From the NCBI RefSeq assembly GCF_019649015.1, contig NZ_BLPI01000001.1, positions 186,001-250,000 on the forward strand: a stretch of 64,000 bases of DNA. The letters are read 5' to 3'. Both the position numbers and the translations under genes were made by a program. The notes under the pieces are model-generated. The model ran no database searches and was not told the DNA's origin. It saw only the letters and a program-made list of their open reading frames with translations. Origin of the DNA: Agarivorans litoreus. GTDB taxonomy: Bacteria; Pseudomonadota; Gammaproteobacteria; Enterobacterales; Celerinatantimonadaceae. Shown here piece by piece: positions 42,831 through 52,016 of this stretch. Every line of letters begins with the position of its first letter. Position 1 is the first letter of the stretch.

Positions 42831-44025
42831 CAGGGCGGGATCGCACTTTGTTAACTAATATGATCTAATTGTGCCAAACCCTCAGCAGCACAGTCATTTT
42901 GAACCTTATTGAACACTTATCTGTTGTAGAAGATACTCGATCGGACATCAACCAGAAACACAACCTTATTGATGTTATGTTCCTTGTGATCAGCGCTATC
43001 GCATCGGGATGCGAAGGTTGGCAAGACATTGAATTTTTTGGAGAAGAAAAACTCGACTGGTTAAGAAAATATCGACCATTCGAGCATGGCATCCCTCGAA
43101 GACACACGATAGCTCGCATCTTGCGTTCCGTTGTTGCGGAATCTTTGCTTGAAGCTTTGGCTCTTTGGATTAACGAACAACGAACTACTCAGAACAAACC
43201 CATTATCGCTTTTGACGGAAAGGTTCTACGGGGCTCCTATCGTAACGACAGGAAAACAGCATTGCAGTTGGTCACGGCTTACGACACCGAGCGTGGCCTC
43301 GTTCTAAGCCAAAAGCCGACTGAGACTAAAAATGGTGAAATAAGCATTGTTCGTCAAATGCTTGATGTCATTAATGTAAAGGGTAGTGTTGTCACGGTTG
43401 ATGCACTGCATTGCCAGCGTGAAACACTAGAAAAAATCAAAGAAAAACAAGCGCATGTTGTTGTCCAGGTTAAGAATAATCAGCCCAAGCTTAGAGCGGC
43501 TGTTGTGGAGCAGTTCCAAGCGATTTTTGATGCAGGTAAAGAGAAAATAGTCACCGAGGTCAAAGAGAAAAAACATGGTCGCAGCGAAGAGCGATACGTA
43601 TTTCAGATAAAGGCCAAATTGCCCGACGAATTGGCGAAGAAATGGCCGACGATAAGAAGCATCATAGCAGTGGAACGCCATCGTGTGATCAATGGTAAAG
43701 GTACTGTAGATACCTCTTACTACATTAGTTCTTTGTCGCCAAACCACAAACTACTGGGCCATTATATTCGCCAGCATTGGCGGATTGAGAACAGCCAACA
43801 TTATGTTTTAGATGTTGTTTTTAAAGAAGATAGCTCTCGTATTACTTTAGATGGTGCCGTTGAAAACATTGCGTTATCTAGACGTTTTGTGATGAATATG
43901 CTCAAGCAATGCGAATGTGGTGCGCCGAGCCAAAAAGTGAAGCTGAAGAAAGCGGGTTGGAACGATGATTATAGGGCAAGAGTCTTCTTTGGGTTATAAA
44001 TCCATCAAAGTATGCTCCCGCCCTG
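42831..44025 (+). mobile_element. ISAs1-family insertion sequence
   Basis: 1195 bp. Left end CAGGGCGGGATCGCACTTTG, right end (complement) CAGGGCGGGAGCATACTTTG, differing at three positions. Flanked by exact 10-bp direct repeats. Encodes one intact transposase. The perfect duplication and intact gene suggest a recent insertion. Confidence 0.96.
42869..43999 (+). CDS. ISAs1-family transposase
   Basis: 376 residues from a TTG at 42869; the exact start is uncertain since no ATG lies near. DDE residues visible: D in PIIAFDGKVLRGSY, D in SVVTVDALHCQ, E in HWRIENSQHYVLDVVFKED. N-terminal DDE_Tnp_1-associated domain (LIDVMFLVISAIASGCEGWQ). Length is normal for the family and no frameshift is seen. 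Confidence 0.95.
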   Translation: MCQTLSSTVILNLIEHLSVVEDTRSDINQKHNLIDVMFLVISAIASGCEGWQDIEFFGEEKLDWLRKYRPFEHGIPRRHTIARILRSVVAESLLEALALWINEQRTTQNKPIIAFDGKVLRGSYRNDRKTALQLVTAYDTERGLVLSQKPTETKNGEISIVRQMLDVINVKGSVVTVDALHCQRETLEKIKEKQAHVVVQVKNNQPKLRAAVVEQFQAIFDAGKEKIVTEVKEKKHGRSEERYVFQIKAKLPDELAKKWPTIRSIIAVERHRVINGKGTVDTSYYISSLSPNHKLLGHYIRQHWRIENSQHYVLDVVFKEDSSRITLDGAVENIALSRRFVMNMLKQCECGAPSQKVKLKKAGWNDDYRARVFFGL

Positions 44026-44035
44026 AGTATCGTGT
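44026..44035. repeat. Target-site duplication, right copy
   Basis: AGTATCGTGT directly after the IS end GCTCCCGCCCTG. Confidence 0.95.
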
Positions 44036-44287
44036 GGGGCGATAGAGATGGAGAGCTAGTAATCTTAAAGTTTGGCTCTCATATAGAATTTGATGATGAT
44101 GGTAGCTGGTTAGACTTTAATGTTTCACCAGAAGAAATTTTTCCCAATCATAATAAGTTAAGCGAGTCTGAAATCTTCAAGTATATGAGTATCCTTTCAG
44201 AGCGAGAATCAGAAGCTACCGTTTATACAAAGAAGGAAATGGAACTAAACCACCAAAAGTTCCTAAAACTAAGTACGTGAAACAAGA

Positions 44288-44374
44288 TTCTAACAAGAAC
44301 ATAAATGATCTCCCACAAAAGGGCCTGTAGGCTTTCACTGCTACGCAGCTCGGCTCATTATGTGAGCATTAACT
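44288..44374 (+). other. Degenerate attC-like site ending cassette 2
   Basis: Core TTCTAAC (44288-44294) starts 8 bp after the stop and is the complement of GTTAGAA that begins cassette 2. ACATAAATGA (44299-44308) pairs with TCATTATGT (44355-44363) leaving one extrahelical A, and GGGCC pairs with GGCTC. The final core reads ATTAACT where GTTRRRY is expected, so the outer core is mutated. Confidence 0.6.
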
Positions 44375-44381
44375 CTAAAGC

Positions 44382-44411
44382 AAAAAAAAGCAGCCCATGG
44401 CTGCTTTTTCT
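44382..44411 (-). terminator. Terminator of ybiT
   Basis: Minus strand AGAAAAAGCAGCC-ATG-GGCTGCTTTTTTTTG, 18 bp after the ybiT stop. Right edge of the cassette region. Confidence 0.88.
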
Positions 44412-44428
44412 AACTTCGATGTAAGCTG

Positions 44429-46018
44429 CTAGGCGTTTAAGCCTTGGCTTTTTAGGTACTCTTCGTAAGTACCGTGGAAGTCTACAATACCTTCTGGCGT
44501 CATTTCGATGATGCGTGTGGCAAGGCTTGATACAAACTCTCGGTCGTGGCTTACAAACACCAAAGTGCCTGGGTAGTTTTCTAAGGCCAAGTTGAGTGAC
44601 TCAATAGATTCCATGTCCAAGTGGTTGGTTGGCTCGTCCATCACCATAATGTTTGGCTTTTGCAAAATCATTTTGCCAAACAGCATACGGCCTTGTTCAC
44701 CACCAGAGATTACTTTAACGGATTTGTTAATGTCTTGCTGTGAGAACAATAAGCGGCCTAAGGTGCCACGAATCACTTGCTCGTCATCGCCCTCTTTACC
44801 CCATTGCCACATCCAATCAATCAGGTTTTTATCTTCTTCAAAATCAGCTGCATGATCCTGTGCGTAGTAACCAAGCTGAGCATTTTCAGACCATTTAATG
44901 CTGCCACCAAAATCAGTATCACCGACTAAACATTTAAGAAAAGTAGTTTTACCAATACCGTTGGGGCCAATTACCGCAATGCGTTCGCCTACTTCAACCA
45001 TTAGGTTTAGATCTTTAAACAAGGTTTCTTCATAGCTTTTTTCCAAACCTTCAATTTGTAAGGCTAAGCGGTGCAGCTTTTTCTCTTCTTCAAAGCGAAT
45101 GTAAGGGTTTTGGCGGCTCGAAGGCTTAACTTCGGCCAATTGAATTTTATCAATTTGCTTGGCACGAGAAGTAGCTTGCTTAGACTTAGAAGCATTAGCA
45201 GAGAAACGGCTAACAAAGGTTTTAAGCTCGGCAATTTGGGCTTTTTTCTTGGCGTTGTCCGACAACATTTGCTCGCGAGCTTGGGTTGCAGCTGTCATAT
45301 ATTCGTCGTAAGAACCAGGGAACGTACGCAGCTCACCGTAATCCAAATCGGCCATGTGGGTACACACACTGTTTAAGAAGTGGCGGTCGTGCGAGATGAT
45401 GATCATGGTGCAGTTACGCTCGTTTAGCACTCCTTCTAGCCAACGAATGGTATTAATATCCAAGTTGTTGGTAGGCTCATCTAAAAGCATAATGTCAGGG
45501 TCACCAAACAATACTTGGGCTAACAATACACGCAGTTTCCAGCCAGGAGCTACTTCGCTCATTGGGCCGTAATGTTGCTCGATAGGAATGCCAACACCTA
45601 GCAGTAACTCACCGGCGCGCGCTTCGGCGGTGTAACCATCCATTTCAGCAAATTCGGCTTCTAGCTCAGCAGCGCGAATGCCATCTTCTTCACTCATCTC
45701 TGGGTTAGCATAGATCGCGTCGCGCTCAGATTTAACCGCCCACAGTTCCTCGTAACCCATAATAACGGTATCGATAACCGCTTTATCTTCGTAAGCAAAC
45801 TGGTCCTGCTTTAGCTTACCAATGCGCTCGTTAGGATCTTTAGATACATTGCCGGCACTTGGCTCCAAATCGCCACCCAATATTTTCATAAAGGTAGATT
45901 TACCACAGCCATTGGCACCAATAAGACCATAGCGATTACCTTCGCCAAATTTAACTGAGACATTTTCGAACAATGGCTTAGCGCCAAATTGCATAGTGAC
46001 ATTAGAAGAAGTAAGCAA
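44429..46018 (-). CDS. ybiT: ABC-F family ATPase YbiT
   Basis: 529 residues (530 in E. coli YbiT). Soluble twin-ATPase acting on ribosomes. Walker [11 protein letters not shown] and [10 protein letters not shown]; Walker [11 protein letters not shown] and [10 protein letters not shown]; the interdomain linker (residues about 240-320) with [14 protein letters not shown] is the ABC-F P-site motif region. TTG-free ATG start at 46018. Monocistronic. Confidence 0.95.
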   Translation of the reverse strand: MLTSSNVTMQFGAKPLFENVSVKFGEGNRYGLIGANGCGKSTFMKILGGDLEPSAGNVSKDPNERIGKLKQDQFAYEDKAVIDTVIMGYEELWAVKSERDAIYANPEMSEEDGIRAAELEAEFAEMDGYTAEARAGELLLGVGIPIEQHYGPMSEVAPGWKLRVLLAQVLFGDPDIMLLDEPTNNLDINTIRWLEGVLNERNCTMIIISHDRHFLNSVCTHMADLDYGELRTFPGSYDEYMTAATQAREQMLSDNAKKKAQIAELKTFVSRFSANASKSKQATSRAKQIDKIQLAEVKPSSRQNPYIRFEEEKKLHRLALQIEGLEKSYEETLFKDLNLMVEVGERIAVIGPNGIGKTTFLKCLVGDTDFGGSIKWSENAQLGYYAQDHAADFEEDKNLIDWMWQWGKEGDDEQVIRGTLGRLLFSQQDINKSVKVISGGEQGRMLFGKMILQKPNIMVMDEPTNHLDMESIESLNLALENYPGTLVFVSHDREFVSSLATRIIEMTPEGIVDFHGTYEEYLKSQGLNA

Positions 46019-46269
46019 TGTAAATATTCCGCTTGGTTACGTTACACCAGCAATTTGCTGGGTAATCTGATGGCTAAATTGTTTGGTCGCGCATTATGCC
46101 ACAACTTGCTCAAACAACGCACATATTAAGACAAAGATCACATAAGCTTAGCCATTTTCCGCTAATACGCCGTAAAACTAAGCACTCAAGAGCTAGCTTA
46201 GCGCTTTTATATGACGGCTTAGTTTATTTGGATTATTCTAACAACTCATCATCGTAACGAGGACGAACC

Positions 46270-46632
46270 ATGTCTGACGCTAATAACATTGCTAAAGCCG
46301 ATAGCCATTCACGCCTGCAATACTTAATTAAAGAAAGCAAAGCTCAAAATCAATTATGGATCTTAATCGACGACGATGGCTGCGTAATGCTTAACTCAGA
46401 AGATGAAGACTGCGTACCCGTGTGGCCAAGTAAGGAATTTGCTGACGCTTGGGCCACCGGAGATTGGCAGCACTGTAAAGCCGAAGCAATCTCGCTAAAC
46501 AAATGGCGTAGCCGCTGGACCGAAGGGCTAACCGGTGACGAGCTGTATGTTGCGGTTTTTCCTAACGAGCAAGAAGAAGGCTTAATTTTATCGCCTTACG
46601 AGTTTGAAGATGCCTTAGGTAAAGGCCGTTAA
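46270..46632 (+). CDS. DUF2750 domain protein
   Basis: 120 residues, cytoplasmic, acidic. The block LWILIDDDGCVMLNSEDEDCVPVWPSKEFADAW and ISLNKWRSRWTEGL is the DUF2750 pattern; function unknown. RBS AACGAGGACGA upstream of ATG. Convergent with hemH across a strong shared terminator. The 250-bp gap to ybiT holds no gene. Confidence 0.88.
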   Translation: MSDANNIAKADSHSRLQYLIKESKAQNQLWILIDDDGCVMLNSEDEDCVPVWPSKEFADAWATGDWQHCKAEAISLNKWRSRWTEGLTGDELYVAVFPNEQEEGLILSPYEFEDALGKGR

Positions 46633-46634
46633 CA

Positions 46635-46678
46635 AATAAACCGCCTTAGATTAAAGCCTTAATCTAAGGCGGTTTATT
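46635..46678. terminator. Bidirectional terminator, 19-bp perfect stem
   Basis: AATAAACCGCCTTAGATTA and its exact complement TAATCTAAGGCGGTTTATT around a 6-base loop, between convergent DUF2750 gene and hemH. Confidence 0.85.
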
Positions 46679-46696
46679 AAACGCTTATACGAGTGA

Positions 46697-47683
46697 CTAC
46701 CAGCCTTGGGTATGTTTCTCAATTAACTGGCAATACAACTCAACTTGTTCGGGATTGTCATTTAACGCTGAAATATAATGATATTGTTCCCCACCCGCTT
46801 CTAAAAACTCATCACGTAACTCACAAGACACTTCTTCAATGGTCTCTAAGCAATCTGCTGAAAAAGCCGGAGAAATTACATCTACCGATTTAACGCCCTG
46901 CTCTGCAAGTTGATGCAGTAACTGGTCGGTATAGGGTTTAACCCATGGATCTTTACCAAAACGGGATTGATAACATAAGCGCCACTGATTTTGCTTAAGC
47001 CCTAATACTGCGGCCACTTTGGCTGCCGTATCTTCACACTGCTGCGGGTAAGGGTCGCCATTTCGTGCGTAACGCTCTGGGATACCATGAAAAGAAAACA
47101 ACAATACTTCACCGCGCGCCGTCAGCTCCCAATGCTGCTTTATCGAATTTGCTAAAGCTTGAATATAAGCTGGCTCGGCATAGTAGTCTTTAACCATGCG
47201 TAATTCAGGCAAGTTGTAAGTATTTTTAAGTGCTTTGGCGTAAGCATCAAAAACCGGAGCAGTAGTTGATACCGAATACTGAGGATACATTGGCAATAAC
47301 AGTACTTTTTGATGTCCCGCATCTAGCACTTGATTAACCACCTCTTTAATATCGGGTGAGCTATAAGTCATGGCTAAATGTACTTCGTACTTATCGCTAA
47401 GTTTGGCCGACACTTTATTGCGAATTTGTTCGCTAATCACCTTAAGGGGCGAGCCATTCTTTAGCCAAATTTGTTGGTAAAGCTTGGCAACACGTCGTGA
47501 GCGCAAGGGCAAAATAACGCAATATAATAGTGGCAACCATAATAACTTAGGAAGGTTTACCACTCGCTTATCTGATAAAAAACGCCCCAGAAACTTCGCT
47601 ACAGCGTCAGGTGTCGCTTCATCTGGTGTTCCAAGGTTCACCAATACTACGGCACATTTTAACTCGTTGTCATGTTGTGACAT
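46697..47683 (-). CDS. hemH: Ferrochelatase
   Basis: 328 residues. Inserts Fe(II) into protoporphyrin IX, final step of heme synthesis. Catalytic His in LLFSFHGIPERYARNGDPYP, family motifs VVLVNLGTPDEATPDAV and VISPAFSADCLETIEE. Downstream of adk as in E. coli, with a terminator between. Confidence 0.97.
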   Translation of the reverse strand: MSQHDNELKCAVVLVNLGTPDEATPDAVAKFLGRFLSDKRVVNLPKLLWLPLLYCVILPLRSRRVAKLYQQIWLKNGSPLKVISEQIRNKVSAKLSDKYEVHLAMTYSSPDIKEVVNQVLDAGHQKVLLLPMYPQYSVSTTAPVFDAYAKALKNTYNLPELRMVKDYYAEPAYIQALANSIKQHWELTARGEVLLFSFHGIPERYARNGDPYPQQCEDTAAKVAAVLGLKQNQWRLCYQSRFGKDPWVKPYTDQLLHQLAEQGVKSVDVISPAFSADCLETIEEVSCELRDEFLEAGGEQYHYISALNDNPEQVELYCQLIEKHTQGW

Positions 47684-47733
47684 TCAACTATTCCCTAAAA
47701 GTGGACAACACAGTGTACGGCATTTTTAGGCAT

Positions 47734-47761
47734 AAAAAAAAGCGGCAATTGCCGCTTTTTT
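47734..47761 (-). terminator. Terminator of adk
   Basis: AAAAAAAAGCGGCAAT/ATTGCCGCTTTTTT palindrome 19 bp after the adk stop. Confidence 0.88.
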
Positions 47762-47779
47762 GCAAATCGTAATTAGCAA

Positions 47780-48442
<663 letters not shown>

Positions 48443-48512
48443 CTAGTTTTTAGTGCTTTTACAAGAGACGTGAATTTACACTGATGAGGCCAGAACTACA
48501 AGGGAAGCTCGA

Positions 48513-50633
48513 CTAAAGTTCAGTTTGACGAAGCTCTGCATAATAACGCTGTTTATTACTATACATGTTCTGATCTGCTAGCTTGTACAAACCACTAAAG
48601 TCTACATCGGTGGTTGAGGCATAGCCCACCGAAAAGCTAACTAAAGGTTCACCGCCAAAGCTATTCAGATCAATACCTACTTGATTATTTTGTCGTGAGG
48701 TTAGTCGCTCTTTTAGTAGACTAGCAGATTGTAGCTGAACGCCTGATAATACTGCCGCAAATTCATCACCACCAATCCGATAAAAATCTTCAGTTAAACC
48801 TCCACAACAATCGGCTAATACTCTAGCCACAGAAATAATCAACTGATCTCCCTTCTCATGGCCTTTTTCATCGTTCATTTGTTTTAAGCCGTTTACGTCA
48901 ATAATAAACAAACCCACCTCGGCATCGAGTTGAGTTTCTAATGAGAATTGCAATTCATCAAAGGCTTTACGATTTTTGATGCCGGTTAAAGAATCTGTTC
49001 TCGCCACATGATCTAGCTCTTCATTTAGTGTTCTATTTTCTAAAAATGCGCTCAGTTCGGTGATAAACAGCAGAATTCGGTTGCTGCGTTCTTCGGTTAA
49101 CTTGGGTTCGTTAATAAGCAACCAGCCCATTTTACCGCCGCCACAGCGAATGCCAAAAACATTGACGAGTTGTTGCTTAAATTCGATGCTAAATCTATCC
49201 CAACGCTGTCGAGATCTCTCTAAAACGCGATTGCCGAGCAGTTCAAAGCTTTCAACTTCAACAGACAAACTATCATTTACCATACGGTGACCGCGCGATT
49301 GTGGTAAGTGAATCACCAAGCCAATATTGGGAAAGCACATTGACAATATACGTAGGGCATCATTAGCGATTTGTCGATTACCTACACTGGCTTCTAACAC
49401 CCGCCTAAACTGCACTAACTGTTGGAAAAAGAAATTACTTTGCGCCAAGTTATCCATCGACAATTCTAAATCTCGGGTGCGCTCTTCTACTTTATATTCC
49501 AACTGACTATTTAAATTTTGTACTTCTTCTAAGTACCCTGCTCGTAATTTATCGATTCGCGCCAGTTCTTGGTTCTTTTCATTAACAGTGCGTAATTGCT
49601 CGCCAATAGTACTTTTCATTTCTGTGAGCAGGTTTGCGACATCGGCAAACTCTTGAATAATTAATTTGCCGTTGTTCAGAGAATCAGAATTCCGCCCCTT
49701 TTCAAAGTCTCGAATTAGGCCGTACAAACGGCCAAATGCTTTTGCCACCAAATGAGCAAACAACATCACCACCACAATAATCAAGCCTATCACAATGACA
49801 CTAGAGGCCATGCCAGGAGCCATAGCCTCCTTAACTTGGTTAGCTAGACTCTCTAAACGTTGACCCACTTTTATTTTTATCCAAACTGAGTTCTGATAAT
49901 TTCGACCTGAAATTATCAGCCGACTACCGTGAGTAACATCGTAAGCGTCATCACCGATAAGATTACCTACCAACTGTTCATCTCGATAAAAAACAGCCAA
50001 GCTTTCTTGATCATCAAGCCTATTAGCAGCAACTTCAGCAAGCTTATAAATGGGAACAACGGCGATTAAATAACCTTTCACTACAATGCGGTCTATAGCT
50101 CGGTCGGAATATATGGGGACAACATAAACCAAACTGTGGTGTTGACCACTTTTGCCGACTAAGGAGTAGTTATCTACTAAATAAACTTGGCTTTTTGATT
50201 CAAAATCTTTAATCGCAAAGGGGCTATCGTAACGTTGTTGCAATATATTGGATTGCTCAAGCGCAAGTATGTTTCCACCGTAGGACTCCACCACAAAACC
50301 ATCGGCCTCGACCAAATAAAGAGATTCTACCAGTGGAGTATCTAAGACGAAGTTACCAAGAATATCAGGCAGGTGAATAGAGTATAACAAGTCGTCAATG
50401 CCGTTCACTACGCTCTCTTGCTCAGAAAGTAAACGCAAACCATTAGTTAAAATTTCATTACTATGTTGAAGCTCAGCAGTAATTTGACTAGCAGAAGCAG
50501 CCAATCGGCTATCAACTGATTGATACACAAAATTATACATCTGTTTATACAGTGTAAAAGAGAGCACCGAAACCGGAACAATGGCTACGAAGATCAATAA
50601 TAAAAATGTGATAGACCGAAGTCTTATTGTCAT
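48513..50633 (-). CDS. Membrane-bound diguanylate cyclase
   Basis: 706 residues. Two membrane helices (about 8-28 and 278-300) frame a periplasmic sensor domain of dCache-like look; then a HAMP-like and coiled-coil stretch, a GAF-like region, and a C-terminal GGDEF domain with intact RIGGDEF at about 619-625, preceded by RTDSLTGIKNRKAFDELQ. No RxxD inhibitory site is visible five residues before GGDEF. Its start overlaps the stop of the binding-protein gene by four bases (ATGA), so the two are translationally coupled. Likely makes cyclic di-GMP in response to the ligand of that protein; inferred. Confidence 0.9.
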   Translation of the reverse strand: MTIRLRSITFLLLIFVAIVPVSVLSFTLYKQMYNFVYQSVDSRLAASASQITAELQHSNEILTNGLRLLSEQESVVNGIDDLLYSIHLPDILGNFVLDTPLVESLYLVEADGFVVESYGGNILALEQSNILQQRYDSPFAIKDFESKSQVYLVDNYSLVGKSGQHHSLVYVVPIYSDRAIDRIVVKGYLIAVVPIYKLAEVAANRLDDQESLAVFYRDEQLVGNLIGDDAYDVTHGSRLIISGRNYQNSVWIKIKVGQRLESLANQVKEAMAPGMASSVIVIGLIIVVVMLFAHLVAKAFGRLYGLIRDFEKGRNSDSLNNGKLIIQEFADVANLLTEMKSTIGEQLRTVNEKNQELARIDKLRAGYLEEVQNLNSQLEYKVEERTRDLELSMDNLAQSNFFFQQLVQFRRVLEASVGNRQIANDALRILSMCFPNIGLVIHLPQSRGHRMVNDSLSVEVESFELLGNRVLERSRQRWDRFSIEFKQQLVNVFGIRCGGGKMGWLLINEPKLTEERSNRILLFITELSAFLENRTLNEELDHVARTDSLTGIKNRKAFDELQFSLETQLDAEVGLFIIDVNGLKQMNDEKGHEKGDQLIISVARVLADCCGGLTEDFYRIGGDEFAAVLSGVQLQSASLLKERLTSRQNNQVGIDLNSFGGEPLVSFSVGYASTTDVDFSGLYKLADQNMYSNKQRYYAELRQTEL

Positions 50634-51802
50634 TTTTTGCGTCCGCGTTTTCGGGTTTCTTTATCCGCTATGGTTTGCATAAATTGAGTAGCTTGTTCTA
50701 CCGAGTAATTATGCTCCATATACCGATTAAAGCCGCGATCTAAAGCTAACCACACCACGGTCATTTCAGCAGCACCGGGCATCGCTCTAGTTTTGTCCAT
50801 TTGTTTTAACATGTTTTGTTCATTTGGATTGTTATCTTTAATTATTTTTGAAACTAGCTCAACATTGGCTGGGATTAAACCGCCTTGCTGATAAATAATA
50901 CTTTGTGCATCATGCTGCTGCATAAATCCACTAAATTGCTTAATTTGTTGGTAATTTTCATCTGACGTTGAGAGACGAGGAAAAGCTAACACATAACCAG
51001 AAAACATCGGCAACATTGGCTGACCTTTAATATTGGGTAAAGTGCTTACGCCTAGCCGCTCATCCATACTTTGTTTCAATTCTTTATAAATCCAATCACC
51101 GTTAATCATATAAGCGGACTGACCGCTCTTAAATCGTTCTACACTGCAATCGTGATTGCATTTTGGATCCACCAAGCCAATATCTTTAAGCTGTTTGTAA
51201 AACGTTAAAGCTTGCTGCATTTCTTTGGTATCTAAAGTTATTTTGCCGTCATTAAGTGGCCACCCTTGAAATGCAGTTAAGAATGGAATGAACCAATACA
51301 TCTCAGAGTAATTCCAAACAATAGCTCGTTGCTCACCTTGGCTAAGCGCTGATTGCTGCTCTAACAACTCGGCCCAAGAGCTTACGGGTTGTTTAACTAA
51401 GTCTTTATTGTAGTAAAGCACCAAATGGTTACCTTGAAACAACGGTAGCCCATATTGTTGATTGTCGGTAAAACCTGCTTTTAGTACGCGTGGTTCAATT
51501 TGGGGAATAATCCAGTCTTTAGGTACCGGAGCTAAGGAGATCAAGTCATGCATGCCAACAAAATCACTAGGCACATAAAGAATATCTGGCAAGGTATTAG
51601 TGCGGGCTTGGTTAAGCACCTCTTCGCGTAATCGCTCTGACAAGAAGTTATTTTTTTCAACGGTTACGCCGGACAGTCTTTCAAATTCAATAATGGCGTT
51701 ATCGAGATATTGAGATGGATTATGAGCATTCCACAATGTGACTTTTGCGTTAGCCTGAGCAAGCGTAAACATTAAGCCTATTAACAGCAGTATTTTGCGC
51801 AT
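50630..51802 (-). CDS. Periplasmic solute-binding protein, family 1, coupled to a diguanylate cyclase
   Basis: 390 residues with signal peptide ending ANA-KVTLW near residue 19. Maltose-type (SBP_bac_1) fold: IIEFERLSGVTVEKNNF, DILYVPSDFVGMHDLI, GQSAYMINGDWIYKEL. No permease or ATPase genes adjoin; instead the next gene, overlapping by four bases, is a diguanylate cyclase with a periplasmic sensor. It probably senses rather than transports. Likely ligand is a sugar or sugar derivative by family, unproven. Inserted between adk and htpG, which are neighbours in E. coli. Confidence 0.88.
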   Translation of the reverse strand: MRKILLLIGLMFTLAQANAKVTLWNAHNPSQYLDNAIIEFERLSGVTVEKNNFLSERLREEVLNQARTNTLPDILYVPSDFVGMHDLISLAPVPKDWIIPQIEPRVLKAGFTDNQQYGLPLFQGNHLVLYYNKDLVKQPVSSWAELLEQQSALSQGEQRAIVWNYSEMYWFIPFLTAFQGWPLNDGKITLDTKEMQQALTFYKQLKDIGLVDPKCNHDCSVERFKSGQSAYMINGDWIYKELKQSMDERLGVSTLPNIKGQPMLPMFSGYVLAFPRLSTSDENYQQIKQFSGFMQQHDAQSIIYQQGGLIPANVELVSKIIKDNNPNEQNMLKQMDKTRAMPGAAEMTVVWLALDRGFNRYMEHNYSVEQATQFMQTIADKETRKRGRKK

Positions 51803-51967
51803 GTTAGCTACCTTTCCGTTATTATTTTTTGTTTAGTGTAGCAATGATTTATCGCTTTATCTGTGAACTCATCCTCTACGTTCACCTCTAAGTCATCTGA
51901 TCAGTTTAGACGTGATCAAGTAACAGATAACGGTTTTATTTTAAGTCTAAATTCGAAAACAATAGGT

Positions 51968-51997
51968 AATAAAAAAGGCAGCACATAGTGCTGCCTG
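51968..51997 (-). terminator. Terminator of htpG
   Basis: Minus strand AGGCAGCAC-TATG-TGCTGCCTTTTTTATTACC, 20 bp after the htpG stop. Confidence 0.88.
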
Positions 51998-52016
51998 CTA
52001 TTAACTAATAGTTTGC

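Larger units (their letters stand above)
42731..44280 (+). pseudogene. Cassette 2 gene, unrecognised 114-residue acidic protein, split by an IS
   Basis: The 5' part runs from ATG 42731 to 42830; the 3' part runs from 44036 to the TGA at 44280. Joining them without the IS and one copy of the 10-bp repeat gives a single frame of 114 residues through HISIVWGDRDGELVIL. Composition is acidic (GSHIEFDDDGSWLDF, ENGEEFPYSES) with no signal peptide or membrane segment. No family recognised; small acidic cassette proteins can be immunity or antitoxin proteins, but nothing here proves it. The uninterrupted 3' part could start at GTG 44032 as an 82-residue fragment. Confidence 0.8.
41793..44374 (+). mobile_element. 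Integrase-less cluster of two attC-bounded gene cassettes
   Basis: Two genes each end within a few bases of an attC-like site (42622-42722; 44288-44374), and each cassette's start sequence mirrors the first core of its own attC: cassette 1 begins TTATAAGC and its attC starts GGCTTAT; cassette 2 begins TTAGAA and its attC starts TTCTAAC. This is the signature of integron gene cassettes. No tyrosine recombinase gene lies in the window. An ISAs1-family element sits inside cassette 2. The block fits exactly between the purB and ybiT terminators. Confidence 0.78.
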
